From the NCBI RefSeq assembly GCF_000298235.1, contig NZ_BAHE01000015.1:124001-188000 (forward strand): a stretch of DNA of 64,000 bases, given 5' to 3'. The stretch comes from Gordonia namibiensis NBRC 108229. GTDB lineage: Bacteria; Actinomycetota; Actinomycetes; Mycobacteriales; Mycobacteriaceae. The position numbers were made by a program, and so were the translations under genes. The notes below the pieces were generated by a model. That model ran no database searches. It saw nothing but the letters and a program-made list of their open reading frames with translations, and was not told where the DNA came from. This document shows, in pieces, positions 26,845 to 35,042 of this stretch. The first letter of the stretch is position 1, and every line of letters starts with the position of its first letter.

Positions 26845-27424
26845 GATCGTCGACGCGACGGCAGAACTCGACGCCGCGCGGTGAGAGTGCGTAGCCGACT
26901 TCGAGGCTCTCGGTCAGTCCGAGTTTCTTCAATTTGGTGACGTCGTTCTTGAAACCGGCTCGGTCTCTGCCGAGTTCGGCCGCGAGGTCGGTGGACACGA
27001 CGCCGGGTCGGCGGCCGATGATCTCGAGGGTGTCGCGCGTCCAGGGGCCGTTCTTTGAGCGGGCGTCCATCCGGTCGAGCCGCAAGCGGATGTCCGCGAC
27101 GTCGTCGTCGGAGAGATCGTCATCGGCGCGCAGGGCGATCCGCGGGTCTTCCCCGATGCATCGGAGTCCGATCCGGTAAGTGGGGTTGTGGGTGTTGACG
27201 CACAGGGTCGCCCGCAGCTCGTCGACGCTCTCGTAGCCGGCCCGTCGCGCTTCCTTCGGGGTGATCTGTGCAGGATCCACGCGCTCCATCGATGTCACCT
27301 CGATGACGTGCGTCAGTGCGATGAAGCTCGACCCGGGCCGGATGCGTGGATGCCCCCAACGTCGGAAGGCGAGGTCGACCGAACCGTCGGCGATCCCGCG
27401 CGCTACAGCTGCTGTGAGAAGCAC
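26837..27424 (-). CDS. ASCH-like domain protein with C-terminal winged helix
   Basis: 195 aa from GTG 27424. The N-terminal ~110 residues (AFRRWGHPRIRPGSSFIALTHVIEVTSMERV ... ITPKEARRAGYESVDELRA) look like an ASCH/PUA-type RNA-binding beta-barrel. The C-terminal ~70 residues (RDTLEIIGRRPGVVSTDLAAELGRDRAGFKNDVTKLKKLGL) read as a winged helix-turn-helix. The pairing suggests an RNA- or DNA-linked regulatory role; this is inference. The gene overlaps the lipase start, but a functional link is not obvious. Confidence 0.75.
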   Translation of the reverse strand: MLLTAAVARGIADGSVDLAFRRWGHPRIRPGSSFIALTHVIEVTSMERVDPAQITPKEARRAGYESVDELRATLCVNTHNPTYRIGLRCIGEDPRIALRADDDLSDDDVADIRLRLDRMDARSKNGPWTRDTLEIIGRRPGVVSTDLAAELGRDRAGFKNDVTKLKKLGLTESLEVGYALSPRGVEFCRRVDDHG

Positions 27425-27644
27425 ACCTTCGACCGTAGCGAGGGCGCCGTGGCTGCGCAGACAGTCCGGCTAGCGGTGCGTGCGATGCCTGTGGAACTCG
27501 TCTGAGATGTTGCTGAGAGCTGTTGTAGGGTGACCCGATATCAGCGACGGCAGTGCCGGCGCCCGGGGGGATCTTCCTTTTTGGTGTCGTGTCGTCGCGT
27601 GCACAACTGACGACGACGATCACCATCCGGGGGGGAGGGGTCTC

Positions 27645-28526
27645 ATGGTGCTGCCGCGTCCGCACTCGCTGTGGTTCCCCGACGTTCCCGCGTGGCCGTC
27701 GTCCGGTGCCACTCCGGCAGTCGATCTGGCCGCTCACCTCGCGCGATTCCGTTCCGTTGACGCAGTTCAGGGCGATGTCGGCGGCGCCGCGGTGGCCGTG
27801 CTCGACGCCCCGGCCCCGCCGGTAGAGCCGTCGACGCCGAGGTTCGAGGCCCCGCTCGCCGAAGTCTCGGCAAAGCCGTCGTCCGATCTCGATTCCTTCC
27901 TCGCCGAGGCCGAGAAGTCGGTCCGCGCGAAGCGAAAGGCTGTGTCCGGCACGGCTCCAGGTTGGCGACGATTCCTCGGTTCGGGACCGCGAATCGCGGG
28001 TGCGGCAGCCGCAATTCTTGTGATTGTCGCCACAGTCGTCGCTGCTGTCACCCTCGCCGGTGGTGGCTCGGACGGCCCCGTGGTCGCCGCGGACGCCACG
28101 GAGTCCGCCTCGCCCACAGAGGCGCCGTCGACGTCGGGGGTGGTCAGTCACCCGGCCTGCGCGCAGCGTCCCGTCGGTTCGGGGACCACGGTGTCGAACG
28201 ACGACGAGAAGGGCGACCAGGAGTCCGGCCCGGGCGCGATCCGCGCGTTCAACCACGCCTACTACGTGTTGCGGTCGGCGAAAGCCGCACGCGCAGTGGC
28301 AGCCCCGGGGGCCGTCGCCTCCGAGTACGTGATGCAGCAGTACATCGATCAACGCCCGATCGGCACGCGCCACTGTCTGAAGATCACCGAACGGGCTCCC
28401 GGCGAGTACGCCGTGGTGCTCACCGAATTGCAGCCCGACGCGGCGCCCATCACCTATCGCCAGGTCATCCGCACGTCCACAACGGGCGGCAAGACCTACA
28501 TCCAATCCATCAAGTCCGTCGAATGA
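27645..28526 (+). CDS. Single-pass membrane protein preceding the cassette array
   Basis: 293 aa from ATG 27645. A cytoplasmic Pro/Ala-rich N-terminal part (~110 residues, with WFPDVPAWPSS near the start) is followed by one membrane helix (about residues 118-138) and an extracytoplasmic domain with two cysteines (HPACAQR, RHCLKI) and the segment SGPGAIRAFNHAYYVLRSA. The C-terminal domain resembles those of uncharacterised mycolic-acid-bacterial membrane proteins. It lies 46 bases upstream of the large exported protein on the same strand and may be in its operon. Confidence 0.75.
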   Translation: MVLPRPHSLWFPDVPAWPSSGATPAVDLAAHLARFRSVDAVQGDVGGAAVAVLDAPAPPVEPSTPRFEAPLAEVSAKPSSDLDSFLAEAEKSVRAKRKAVSGTAPGWRRFLGSGPRIAGAAAAILVIVATVVAAVTLAGGGSDGPVVAADATESASPTEAPSTSGVVSHPACAQRPVGSGTTVSNDDEKGDQESGPGAIRAFNHAYYVLRSAKAARAVAAPGAVASEYVMQQYIDQRPIGTRHCLKITERAPGEYAVVLTELQPDAAPITYRQVIRTSTTGGKTYIQSIKSVE

Positions 28527-28572
28527 GTTCAGACACAGAGCCATTCGGATGGCGCAGAAAGGTTGTTCTGAG

Positions 28573-29763
28573 ATGACCCAGAGTCGAGGTCGACATCGTA
28601 GGCGTCGGGCCCCGAGTGGTCCGGTTTTGTCGGTGACGTCTGCTGTTGTGGCAGTGTCGATCACTGCTGGTGCGGGTGCGGCGTTTGCTGTTCCGGAGCA
28701 GGGTGGCACTGATCCGTTGGATTCGGCGCCGGGTCAGGGTGGTACGAGTCCGTCGGATGTTGCGCCGGGTGCTTCGGCTCCGGGTGATGCGGTGGTGCAG
28801 CCGGTTGTGGTTCCGGGTCCGGGGTCGATTCCGGGTCCGCCGGTGGAGGCTCCGTATCAGTCGTATGATCAGTCGTTGTCGCAGAGTTACCAGCAGCCGT
28901 ATTCGCCGGCGATCACCAATCCTGTTGCGCCGCGGGTTGCTCCGCCGGTGCGTCCGATTGCGCCGCCGCCGGACAAGATTCGTGTGGGTAACTTTGTGAC
29001 CGATATTCCGCAGGGTGTGTCGTCGAAGGATGTCAATTCGATCAACGCGTGGTCGGCGTATGGCGAGGCGAAGATCGCTCAGGGTTTGATCTCGGTGGGT
29101 GTGCCGGAGGATGAGGCCAGTCGTCGTGCTGCTGCCACGATCATCGGTGTGATGGCTGGTGGTACGGCTGGTGCTGTGGCGCTTGGGCTTCCGGCGGCGG
29201 TGGTGGGTGCTGTTGGTGGGGCGGGCGTCGGTGCGATCGCGGGTGCGATCATCACGGGTCTCCCGACGGCCGGTGCGAATGCCCTGTACGGAGCTGGCGT
29301 GGGTGCTCTGATCGGCGCCGGAGTGGGTGGTGTCGGTGGTGCTGCAGCGGGTGCTGCGCTCGGTTTCGGTATCGGAGGCGCCGCGGGTGGTCTCCTGGCG
29401 TACTCGCTGGGTGCCGGCGATCCGGGTGCAAATCCGGAAGAACCTTGGAAGAACGATGGTCCGCGCCATGCGGCGCCCGAGGCCGAGGGCCCAAATCAGT
29501 TCGAGTTTCAGCTGTCTGCTGAGGAGGCTCGCAAGTCAGGTCTCCCAGCCGTTGACTACGTGGTCAACAGTCGCGGTGACGTGAAGGCCAGGGTCGGTAC
29601 GACCTCGTACAACTGGTCCGGTGCACAGGCTCGCGCACCGTATGCGGTTCTCGGTGCGGATGTCGAGAAGTCGGTTCGGGATTGGACTCGGGCACAGTCG
29701 GACCATTTGAAGAAGGCCGTTCCGGGGAGCGAGGTCTTGTGGCCGGCAGAAGGCACCGCGTAG
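28573..29763 (+). CDS. Exported glycine-zipper protein with distinct C-terminal domain
   Basis: 396 aa from ATG 28573 (AGAAAGG upstream; ATG 28549 in the same frame is possible). Signal peptide residues 1-~39 after a basic N-terminus (RGRHRRRR). Then a Pro/Gln-rich, probably disordered linker (~40-140), a short conserved segment with SAYGEAKIAQGLISVG, and a long Gly/Ala-rich hydrophobic stretch (~190-280, repeated GAGVGA) typical of membrane-inserting glycine zippers. The last ~110 residues form a separate polar domain (NQFEFQLSAEEARKSGLPAVDYVVNSRGD to VLWPAE). Detached copies of that domain occur downstream. Similar proteins in Gordonia/Rhodococcus carry the uninformative label 'insoluble domain protein' (from memory). 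Function unknown. Confidence 0.85.
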   Translation: MTQSRGRHRRRRAPSGPVLSVTSAVVAVSITAGAGAAFAVPEQGGTDPLDSAPGQGGTSPSDVAPGASAPGDAVVQPVVVPGPGSIPGPPVEAPYQSYDQSLSQSYQQPYSPAITNPVAPRVAPPVRPIAPPPDKIRVGNFVTDIPQGVSSKDVNSINAWSAYGEAKIAQGLISVGVPEDEASRRAAATIIGVMAGGTAGAVALGLPAAVVGAVGGAGVGAIAGAIITGLPTAGANALYGAGVGALIGAGVGGVGGAAAGAALGFGIGGAAGGLLAYSLGAGDPGANPEEPWKNDGPRHAAPEAEGPNQFEFQLSAEEARKSGLPAVDYVVNSRGDVKARVGTTSYNWSGAQARAPYAVLGADVEKSVRDWTRAQSDHLKKAVPGSEVLWPAEGTA

Positions 29764-29866
29764 CTCGCAACACGAGTGGATTTGATCAGCCGTGGTTCTA
29801 GTAGCCCTGAACAGCCGGACAGTGTCGCAGGAGCAAAGTACGCGGCGTGAAATGAGGGAGATTGAG

Positions 29867-30349
29867 ATGAAGAAACTGGCAGTGACTGTGGCGGCGTCTG
29901 TAGTTGCCGCATCCGCGAGTCTCGCTGGCGTTGGGCAGGCCTCGGCCGCTCCGATTCCTCACATCTATGGTTCCGGAAGCAGCTTCACAACGTTCGGCAA
30001 TCATTCTTTCTGCCACGGTGTCGTGGACGTTCGGGCCGACGCGCCACCGAAGAAACGCGGCGTCGTTCGGGTGACCGCGACTTCGCTCGGCTTCACTGGC
30101 AACGGCGCTAGTTGGAAGCGGAACCCTAAGTGCCGCGTGCTCTTCGGCACTCTGTACAACGGGTCCGGCGGCTTGAACAAAGAGCAGTGGGTGACCGGTT
30201 CGTTTGGTCCACGAAAGGGAGAGAAAAAGGTTTGGGAGGTTCGAACCGGGTCGGGCCCTGCGTCGGTCGGTGTCGCGACGTACTCGGCTAGTAGTCCGGT
30301 ACGTCTCCAACAGGGATACGGCACCGGAATCTACCTGCTGGTTCCTTAA
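29867..30349 (+). CDS. Small exported two-cysteine protein, copy 1
   Basis: 160 aa from ATG 29867 with a GGGAGATTGAG ribosome-binding region. Signal peptide residues 1-27 (ends QASA). The mature part (~133 aa) has the family's blocks: FGNHSFCHG, RGVVRVTATSLGF, WKRNPKCRVLFG, GSFGPRKGEKKVWEV, TGSGPAS and a C-terminal LLVP. Two cysteines probably pair. The mature protein is basic. First of five tandem paralogues behind the glycine-zipper protein. No known family recognised. Confidence 0.85.
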   Translation: MKKLAVTVAASVVAASASLAGVGQASAAPIPHIYGSGSSFTTFGNHSFCHGVVDVRADAPPKKRGVVRVTATSLGFTGNGASWKRNPKCRVLFGTLYNGSGGLNKEQWVTGSFGPRKGEKKVWEVRTGSGPASVGVATYSASSPVRLQQGYGTGIYLLVP

Positions 30350-30481
30350 ACGGTTTCGAAAGGCCTCGGTTCAGCGCACCAACACCGTTCGGGTGATGCA
30401 GTCGTAGGGCGTCTCGCTTTCATGTTTGTGCCGTAAGTTTCACCGCCTGGGCCGTAGTTCCCCGGTAGTGATGGAGGATAA

Positions 30482-30964
30482 ATGAAAAAGCTTGTTATTG
30501 CCGTAATTTCCGCGGTCACTGCGGTAGTCATGTGCTTGTCAGGATCTGGGGATTCATCCGCGGCACCAGTTCCGGAACTATCGACAACCGGTTCTGATTT
30601 CGGTACTTTCGGTGATCATTCGTTCTGTCGAGGCTCATTCCGCGTCACGCTCGACGCGCCGAAGAAGACCCGGGGTCTCGTACGAGTCACGGTGCACTCG
30701 CACGGATTCACCGGAGATGGCCCCGGTTGGAAGCGAAACCCCAAGTGTCGAGTCAAGCTCGCAGCTATCTGGTTCAGCGGACAGGCTTACAACGCCATGA
30801 AGTACTCGACGGCAACTTTCGGACCCAAGCGCGGCGAGAAGCACAGCTGGGACGTACGTACCGGCTCTGGTCTGGTGTCGCTCACTGTTCGTGGCTACAC
30901 GTCGAATCTTCCCGTGAACGCGCCTCAATCAGTCGGGTACGGCGCATTCATCCTCGTTCCGTAG
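30482..30964 (+). CDS. Small exported two-cysteine protein, copy 2
   Basis: 160 aa, same organisation as copy 1: signal peptide to SSA, then FGDHSFCRG, RGLVRVTVHSHGF, WKRNPKCRVKLA, ATFGPKRGEKHSWDV, TGSGLVS and C-terminal ILVP. It is the most diverged copy, with a changed centre (IWFSGQAYNAMKYS). A GATGGAGGATAA sequence just upstream contains a good ribosome-binding site. The stop is followed after 7 bases by the orphan C-terminal-domain frame at 30972. Confidence 0.85.
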   Translation: MKKLVIAVISAVTAVVMCLSGSGDSSAAPVPELSTTGSDFGTFGDHSFCRGSFRVTLDAPKKTRGLVRVTVHSHGFTGDGPGWKRNPKCRVKLAAIWFSGQAYNAMKYSTATFGPKRGEKHSWDVRTGSGLVSLTVRGYTSNLPVNAPQSVGYGAFILVP

Positions 30965-30971
30965 CGGCTCT

Positions 30972-31406
30972 TTGCTCCCCTTCTCCATCGGGTTTGCGAT
31001 TGGCGGAACTGTCGGCGCCCTTCTCGCGAACTCGCTGGGCGCGTGTGATCCGGGCGCGAATCCGGAGAAACCGTGGAGGAAAGATGGGCCCCGGCACGCG
31101 CTGCCTGGTAACGACGGCTCGAACCAGTTCGAGTTCCATCTGTCTCCCGAAGAGGCGCGGCGATCGGGGTTGCCGGCCGTTGACTATGTGGTCAACAGCC
31201 GTGGAGATGTGAACGTCAAGGTCGGCTCCTCCGCTTTCAACTGGTCGGGTTCGCAAGCGCGTGCGCCCTACTCAGTACTCGGCGCGGGCGCCGAGAAGTC
31301 AATTCGCGACTGGACGAGGGCGCAGTCCGACAACTTGAGAAAAGCTGTTCCTGGCAGCGAAGTTCTCTGGCCTGCGGAGCTGGCGGAATGGACAGTTCTC
31401 GAATGA
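30972..31406 (+). CDS. Orphan C-terminal domain of the glycine-zipper protein, copy 1 (truncated gene)
   Basis: 144 codons opening at TTG 30972. It starts inside the glycine-rich segment (GFAIGGTVGALLANSLGA) and continues through the whole C-terminal domain (SNQFEFHLSPEEARRSGLPAVDYVVNSRGD ... VLWPAE), about 75% identical by eye to the full-length protein. There is no signal peptide and no proline-rich linker. The frame is fully open and third positions remain GC-biased, so it may still be translated (coupled to copy 2) or serve as a donor cassette; it could equally be a pseudogene. Confidence 0.65.
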   Translation: MLPFSIGFAIGGTVGALLANSLGACDPGANPEKPWRKDGPRHALPGNDGSNQFEFHLSPEEARRSGLPAVDYVVNSRGDVNVKVGSSAFNWSGSQARAPYSVLGAGAEKSIRDWTRAQSDNLRKAVPGSEVLWPAELAEWTVLE

Positions 31407-31462
31407 ACCTCGAAGCGAGACAGTTATTTCCGCTCGCTCCCAACAAACGCGACAAGGATGAG

Positions 31463-31948
31463 ATGAAGCGACTTTTCATGGCACTGGTGGGCACGGCACT
31501 TACTGTGATGACGGTTGCCGCTGGCGCCGGTAATGCAGCAGCCGCGCCGCTCCAACAGTTGAACACGACCAGCACCTCCCTCAACACGCTCGGCGACCAC
31601 TCTTTCTGCCGAGGAACGATCACTTACAAGGTCGAGTCCGTGGCCAAGAAGAGGGGGGTCGTCCGAGTGACGGCCACTTCTCACGGTTTTGTGGGTGACG
31701 GGGTGACGTGGAAAAAGAATCCCAGGTGTCGCGTGCTGTTCCGATCCGGATACAACAGCGTGAAGGGTATCTACTTGGAGAAGTGGACGACTGGTTCGTT
31801 CGGGCCGCGACGCGGTGAGAAGAAGACCTGGGATGTCATGACCGGCTCCGGGCCTGCGTCGCTGGCGCTCGCCACCTACTCGTCCAATAGCCCGATCCGT
31901 GTTCCTACCGCTGTCTCGGGTACCACATTTCTCATGTTGGTCCCGTGA
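31463..31948 (+). CDS. Small exported two-cysteine protein, copy 3
   Basis: 161 aa from ATG 31463 after an AAGGATGAG ribosome-binding region; the frame is open 25 codons upstream but the family starts here. Signal peptide to NAAA, then LGDHSFCRG, RGVVRVTATSHGF, WKKNPRCRVLF, GSFGPRRGEKKTWDV, TGSGPAS and C-terminal MLVP. It follows the first orphan C-terminal domain by 56 bases. Confidence 0.85.
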   Translation: MKRLFMALVGTALTVMTVAAGAGNAAAAPLQQLNTTSTSLNTLGDHSFCRGTITYKVESVAKKRGVVRVTATSHGFVGDGVTWKKNPRCRVLFRSGYNSVKGIYLEKWTTGSFGPRRGEKKTWDVMTGSGPASLALATYSSNSPIRVPTAVSGTTFLMLVP

Positions 31949-32036
31949 TGCACCGTCAGTCTTGATCATCGGTCGATCGATGCCGCACGCGAAGACGTGA
32001 TGGCGCACCCGTAGAAAGCAGTCGAAGGGAAGATAC

Positions 32037-32516
32037 GTGAACAAGTTTTTCGTGGCGTTTGTCGTTGTCGTTGCCGCGGCGATGTGTCTGGCCGGTGTTG
32101 GGACTGCCTCGGCCGCACCAATCCCACAAGTCTCGCCAACCGGTTACAACTTCGGGACGTTCGGTGATCATGCCTCCTGTCGAGGTGCGATCAACGTGAC
32201 GGTGGATGAGCCTGTGAAGAAGCGTGGCGTTGTGCGGGTGACCGCGCGGTCGCACGGCTTTACCGGAGAAGGTTCTGGCTGGAAGCGAAATCCCAAGTGC
32301 CGAGTCCTCTTTGGGAATTTCTACACAAGTGTGCGCGGGTACAACCTCGAAAAGTGGGTAAGCGCAACGTTTGGGCCGGGGCCGGGTGAGAAGAAGGTTT
32401 GGGAGATTGCCACGGGGTCCGGTCCCGCTAGTCTCGGGTTCGGCGGCTTCTCGCCCAACAGCCCGGTTCGGGTGCCTGCCGGTTATGGCGCAACGATTTA
32501 CATGCTCGTACCCTGA
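32037..32516 (+). CDS. Small exported two-cysteine protein, copy 4
   Basis: 159 aa from GTG 32037, preceded by GAAGGGAAG. Signal peptide to TASA, then FGDHASCRG, RGVVRVTARSHGF, WKRNPKCRVLFG, ATFGPGPGEKKVWEI, TGSGPAS and C-terminal MLVP. Immediately downstream comes the second orphan C-terminal-domain fragment in another frame. Confidence 0.85.
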   Translation: MNKFFVAFVVVVAAAMCLAGVGTASAAPIPQVSPTGYNFGTFGDHASCRGAINVTVDEPVKKRGVVRVTARSHGFTGEGSGWKRNPKCRVLFGNFYTSVRGYNLEKWVSATFGPGPGEKKVWEIATGSGPASLGFGGFSPNSPVRVPAGYGATIYMLVP

Positions 32517-32559
32517 CTCTCCGGACGGGTGCGGAACTTCTTGTCTGCATGCTCGCGGC

Positions 32560-32796
32560 GGTCGCCAGTCAGGTCTCCCAGCGGTTGACTACGTGGTCAA
32601 CAGTCGCGGTGACGTGAAGGCCAGGGTCGGTACGACCTCGTACAACTGGTCCGGTGCACAGGCTCGCGCGCCCTACGCGCTTGCCGGGCCCGAGCTAGAG
32701 AAGTCGGTACGCGACTGGACGCGTTCGCAGTCCGAGAACCTCAAGTCCGCTATTCCGGGCAGTGATGTGCTCTGGCCTGCGGAGCAGGCTCGCTGA
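32560..32796 (+). pseudogene. Orphan C-terminal domain, copy 2 (fragment without start)
   Basis: From SGLPAVDYVVNSRGD to VLWPAE it repeats the C-terminal ~75 residues of the glycine-zipper protein, but no start codon in this frame lies between the copy 4 stop and the domain. Positions 32567-32669 match 29534-29636 with one mismatch in 103 bases, whereas the following sequence has diverged, showing a recent local conversion or duplication. Probably not translated on its own. Confidence 0.75.
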
Positions 32797-32868
32797 TACC
32801 CGCAGAAAGGACCAGTGAAAGATGTTCAAAGGCGATGGCTGCGACCGCTTGACGAAAGGTGCAAACAC

Positions 32869-33351
32869 GTGACGAAAGTACTTGCCACACTGGCGGTCGT
32901 GGCGACCGCTCTTGTTGGTTCGCTTATCGGGTCGGGAAGCGCGACCGCAGTACCTATCCAACAACTACCGGTGACGAGCAGTACGTTCGGAACGTTTGGT
33001 GATCATTCGTTCTGTCGAGGCGCGGTCACGATCAAGCTGGAGGGCGTGGCCAAGAGGCGGGGGATCCTGCGCGTTACTGCGACCTCCCACGGTTTCAGGG
33101 GGCAAGGCGCAAGCTGGAAGCGAAACCCAAAGTGCCGGGTGTTGTTCGGGACTGGGTACACCAGTATCCGGGGCCTCAGTTTGGAGAGGTTCGCAACAGG
33201 GACATTTGGCCTGCGCCCCGGCGACAAAAAGTCTTGGGACGTTGACACCGGCTCTGGCCTGGCGTCGGTTTCGGTCCATACGTACGCCAACAAGAGCCCG
33301 GTCCGTGTTGTACAAGGCGGCAATGCCGGTTTCTACGTGATGGTTCCGTAG
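32869..33351 (+). CDS. Small exported two-cysteine protein, copy 5
   Basis: 160 aa from GTG 32869, chosen because it gives the same length and signal peptide as the other copies; ATG 32815 is in frame but adds an Arg-rich extension. Signal peptide to SATA, then FGDHSFCRG, RGILRVTATSHGF, WKRNPKCRVLFG, GTFGLRPGDKKSWDV, TGSGLAS and C-terminal VMVP. Last copy of the array. Confidence 0.83.
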   Translation: MTKVLATLAVVATALVGSLIGSGSATAVPIQQLPVTSSTFGTFGDHSFCRGAVTIKLEGVAKRRGILRVTATSHGFRGQGASWKRNPKCRVLFGTGYTSIRGLSLERFATGTFGLRPGDKKSWDVDTGSGLASVSVHTYANKSPVRVVQGGNAGFYVMVP

Positions 33352-33487
33352 CGACGACCGCTGGAAGACAAAGCGACGAGGAGACCCTGAAATCGGGGCC
33401 GCCGATTCCGCCATTTGGGGTCTCGGAGGAAACCCTTGGCGCGGGGCGGTTAAGTACGGCCGTTACGTTCTGGTTCCATGAGGATCG

Positions 33488-34192
33488 ATGATTGCTACAA
33501 CACCTCGCGACGGCGACCCGCAGATCTGGGATGAGCGGGCCGTTGTTGTTTGTGGCACCGCAGGCGGGGTCGGCACGTCTGTCGTGTCGGCACTCCTTGC
33601 CGAACATCGCGCCGCGACGAGCCTCGGCCTGCTCTCGTGGTGGGTCGACGCTTCCGGCAACGATTGCGACATCGAACTCCGTCTCCGCGGAACCGGTAAC
33701 GAGGAGTTGCTGCGCACCGCGTCGGGCACGGGCCTGTGGTTGCCGCCCGACGAGGCGGCGGTCACCGACGCCGTCGTCGAGGTGTGGCGGCAGGGAGCAG
33801 TACCGGTGATCGACGCCGGTGCGCACCCGCTGACGCTGCTGCCCGAACTCGCCGAAGACGACCTCCCGAACCTCACGCCGGTCCTCGTGATCAGTCCGCG
33901 CCCAGACCTGCTCAACCGGGCACGGGTCATCTTCACGGAGTGGGACCGCGCCGGCGTACTCGAGAACACAGTCGTCGTGATCGACTCCCAGCTGCCGGTA
34001 CAGCAGCAGACGGGCCTCGCGGACATGCTCGTCGGCGTGGTGTCCGGGTCGGTCGGCACGGTGATCGGCCTCGACTACGACCCGGTCCTCGGCGCCGGGA
34101 CCGCGCTCGACGAGGACGCCCGCCGCGGGTTCTTGCCGGCAACGATCGAGTCCATCGCGAAGCTCGCGGCAGCTACATCGAACCGACGCTGA
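33488..34192 (+). CDS. MinD/ParA-like protein with degenerate P-loop
   Basis: 234 aa. SIMIBI-type fold: N-terminal beta strand and loop VVVCGTAGGVGTS (residues ~18-30) where ParA/MinD proteins have KGGxGKT. Both lysines are missing, as in the septum-site/CpaE-like proteins of actinobacteria. Later segments VIDAGAHP and VLVISPRPD match the switch II and base-recognition regions. It may bind but not efficiently hydrolyse nucleotide. It lies 136 bases behind the small-protein array; whether it belongs to it is unclear. Confidence 0.78.
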   Translation: MIATTPRDGDPQIWDERAVVVCGTAGGVGTSVVSALLAEHRAATSLGLLSWWVDASGNDCDIELRLRGTGNEELLRTASGTGLWLPPDEAAVTDAVVEVWRQGAVPVIDAGAHPLTLLPELAEDDLPNLTPVLVISPRPDLLNRARVIFTEWDRAGVLENTVVVIDSQLPVQQQTGLADMLVGVVSGSVGTVIGLDYDPVLGAGTALDEDARRGFLPATIESIAKLAAATSNRR

Positions 34193-34297
34193 CAGCTTCT
34201 TCGAGCTGCGGGCTGATTACCGGAATCCGATACTCAGCCCGCACTCTGCACAGACGCCCCTGTCCCATCGTCCGGTGAGCGTGCACCATGGGTGATC

Positions 34298-34969
34298 ATG
34301 ACCGGCTCCGACAGAACGCCACTCACCAGACGGCAAGCGTCCGACGCCGTCGTCGATCCGTGGCGGGTACTCGCATACACGCTCCAAGCGGCTTATCGCA
34401 CCGGTTCGATGGTGCGCGGTGGCGAGTTCGTGAACAGAATCATCGACGCCGCCGAAGACGCTGGGCACCATCCCGACATCGACCTGAGGTACAACTCTGT
34501 GCATCTCGTGCTCATGACGCACAGCACGCACCAGATCACCGAGGAAGACGTGGCTCTCGCGAACCGGATCGCGGCCATCGCCGACGACATGGATCTCGAG
34601 AAGACGCCCACTCCCGTCAGCCGATTCGACCTTGCGATAGATGCCCTCGACATCGATGCCATCCGGCCGTTCTGGAAAGCGGTCCTGGGCTACTCCGACG
34701 TGCCCGCCGACGAGATCATCGACCTGGTCGATCCGGCCGGACGACTACCGTCGGTCTGGTTCCAGCAGATGGATTCCCCGCGCCCAGAGCGCAATCGGAT
34801 ACACATCGACCTACGGATGCCGCATGACGAGGTGCAAGAACGTCTGCGCTCGGCCCTTGCCGCCGGTGGCCGGCTGCTCAGCGATGACTTCGCGCCTGAA
34901 TGGTGGACGCTCGCCGACGCCGAAGGCAACGAGATCTGCCTTTGCACGTGGCAGCCGCGGGCCGCGTGA
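34298..34969 (+). CDS. Pterin-4a-carbinolamine dehydratase-like/VOC fusion, copy 1
   Basis: 223 aa from ATG 34298 (MTGSDR), chosen to match copy 2; GTG 34292 is two codons earlier. Residues ~1-105 resemble 4a-hydroxytetrahydrobiopterin dehydratase: FVNRIIDAAEDAGHHPDIDLRYNSVHLVLMTHSTHQITEEDVALANRI, with the conserved HHP and T-H-x-x-x-x-L/I-T motif. Residues ~110-223 are a glyoxalase/VOC-like half (AIRPFWKAVLGY ... DPAGRLPSVWFQQM). Such fusions occur in actinobacteria without known substrate. Confidence 0.85.
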   Translation: MTGSDRTPLTRRQASDAVVDPWRVLAYTLQAAYRTGSMVRGGEFVNRIIDAAEDAGHHPDIDLRYNSVHLVLMTHSTHQITEEDVALANRIAAIADDMDLEKTPTPVSRFDLAIDALDIDAIRPFWKAVLGYSDVPADEIIDLVDPAGRLPSVWFQQMDSPRPERNRIHIDLRMPHDEVQERLRSALAAGGRLLSDDFAPEWWTLADAEGNEICLCTWQPRAA

Positions 34970-35042
34970 GTCTCAACTCGAGGAACATCGACCGACAGGT
35001 GGCCCTTTCGCATCTCCGGCCGAGCAGGCAGCATGGGGGAGT

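Noticed and set aside
32371..32796. 141-codon frame as an intact gene fusing the end of copy 4 with the orphan C-terminal domain
   Set aside because: The first half is copy 4 read out of frame; only the part from ~32560 is homologous to the C-terminal domain, and no start precedes it.
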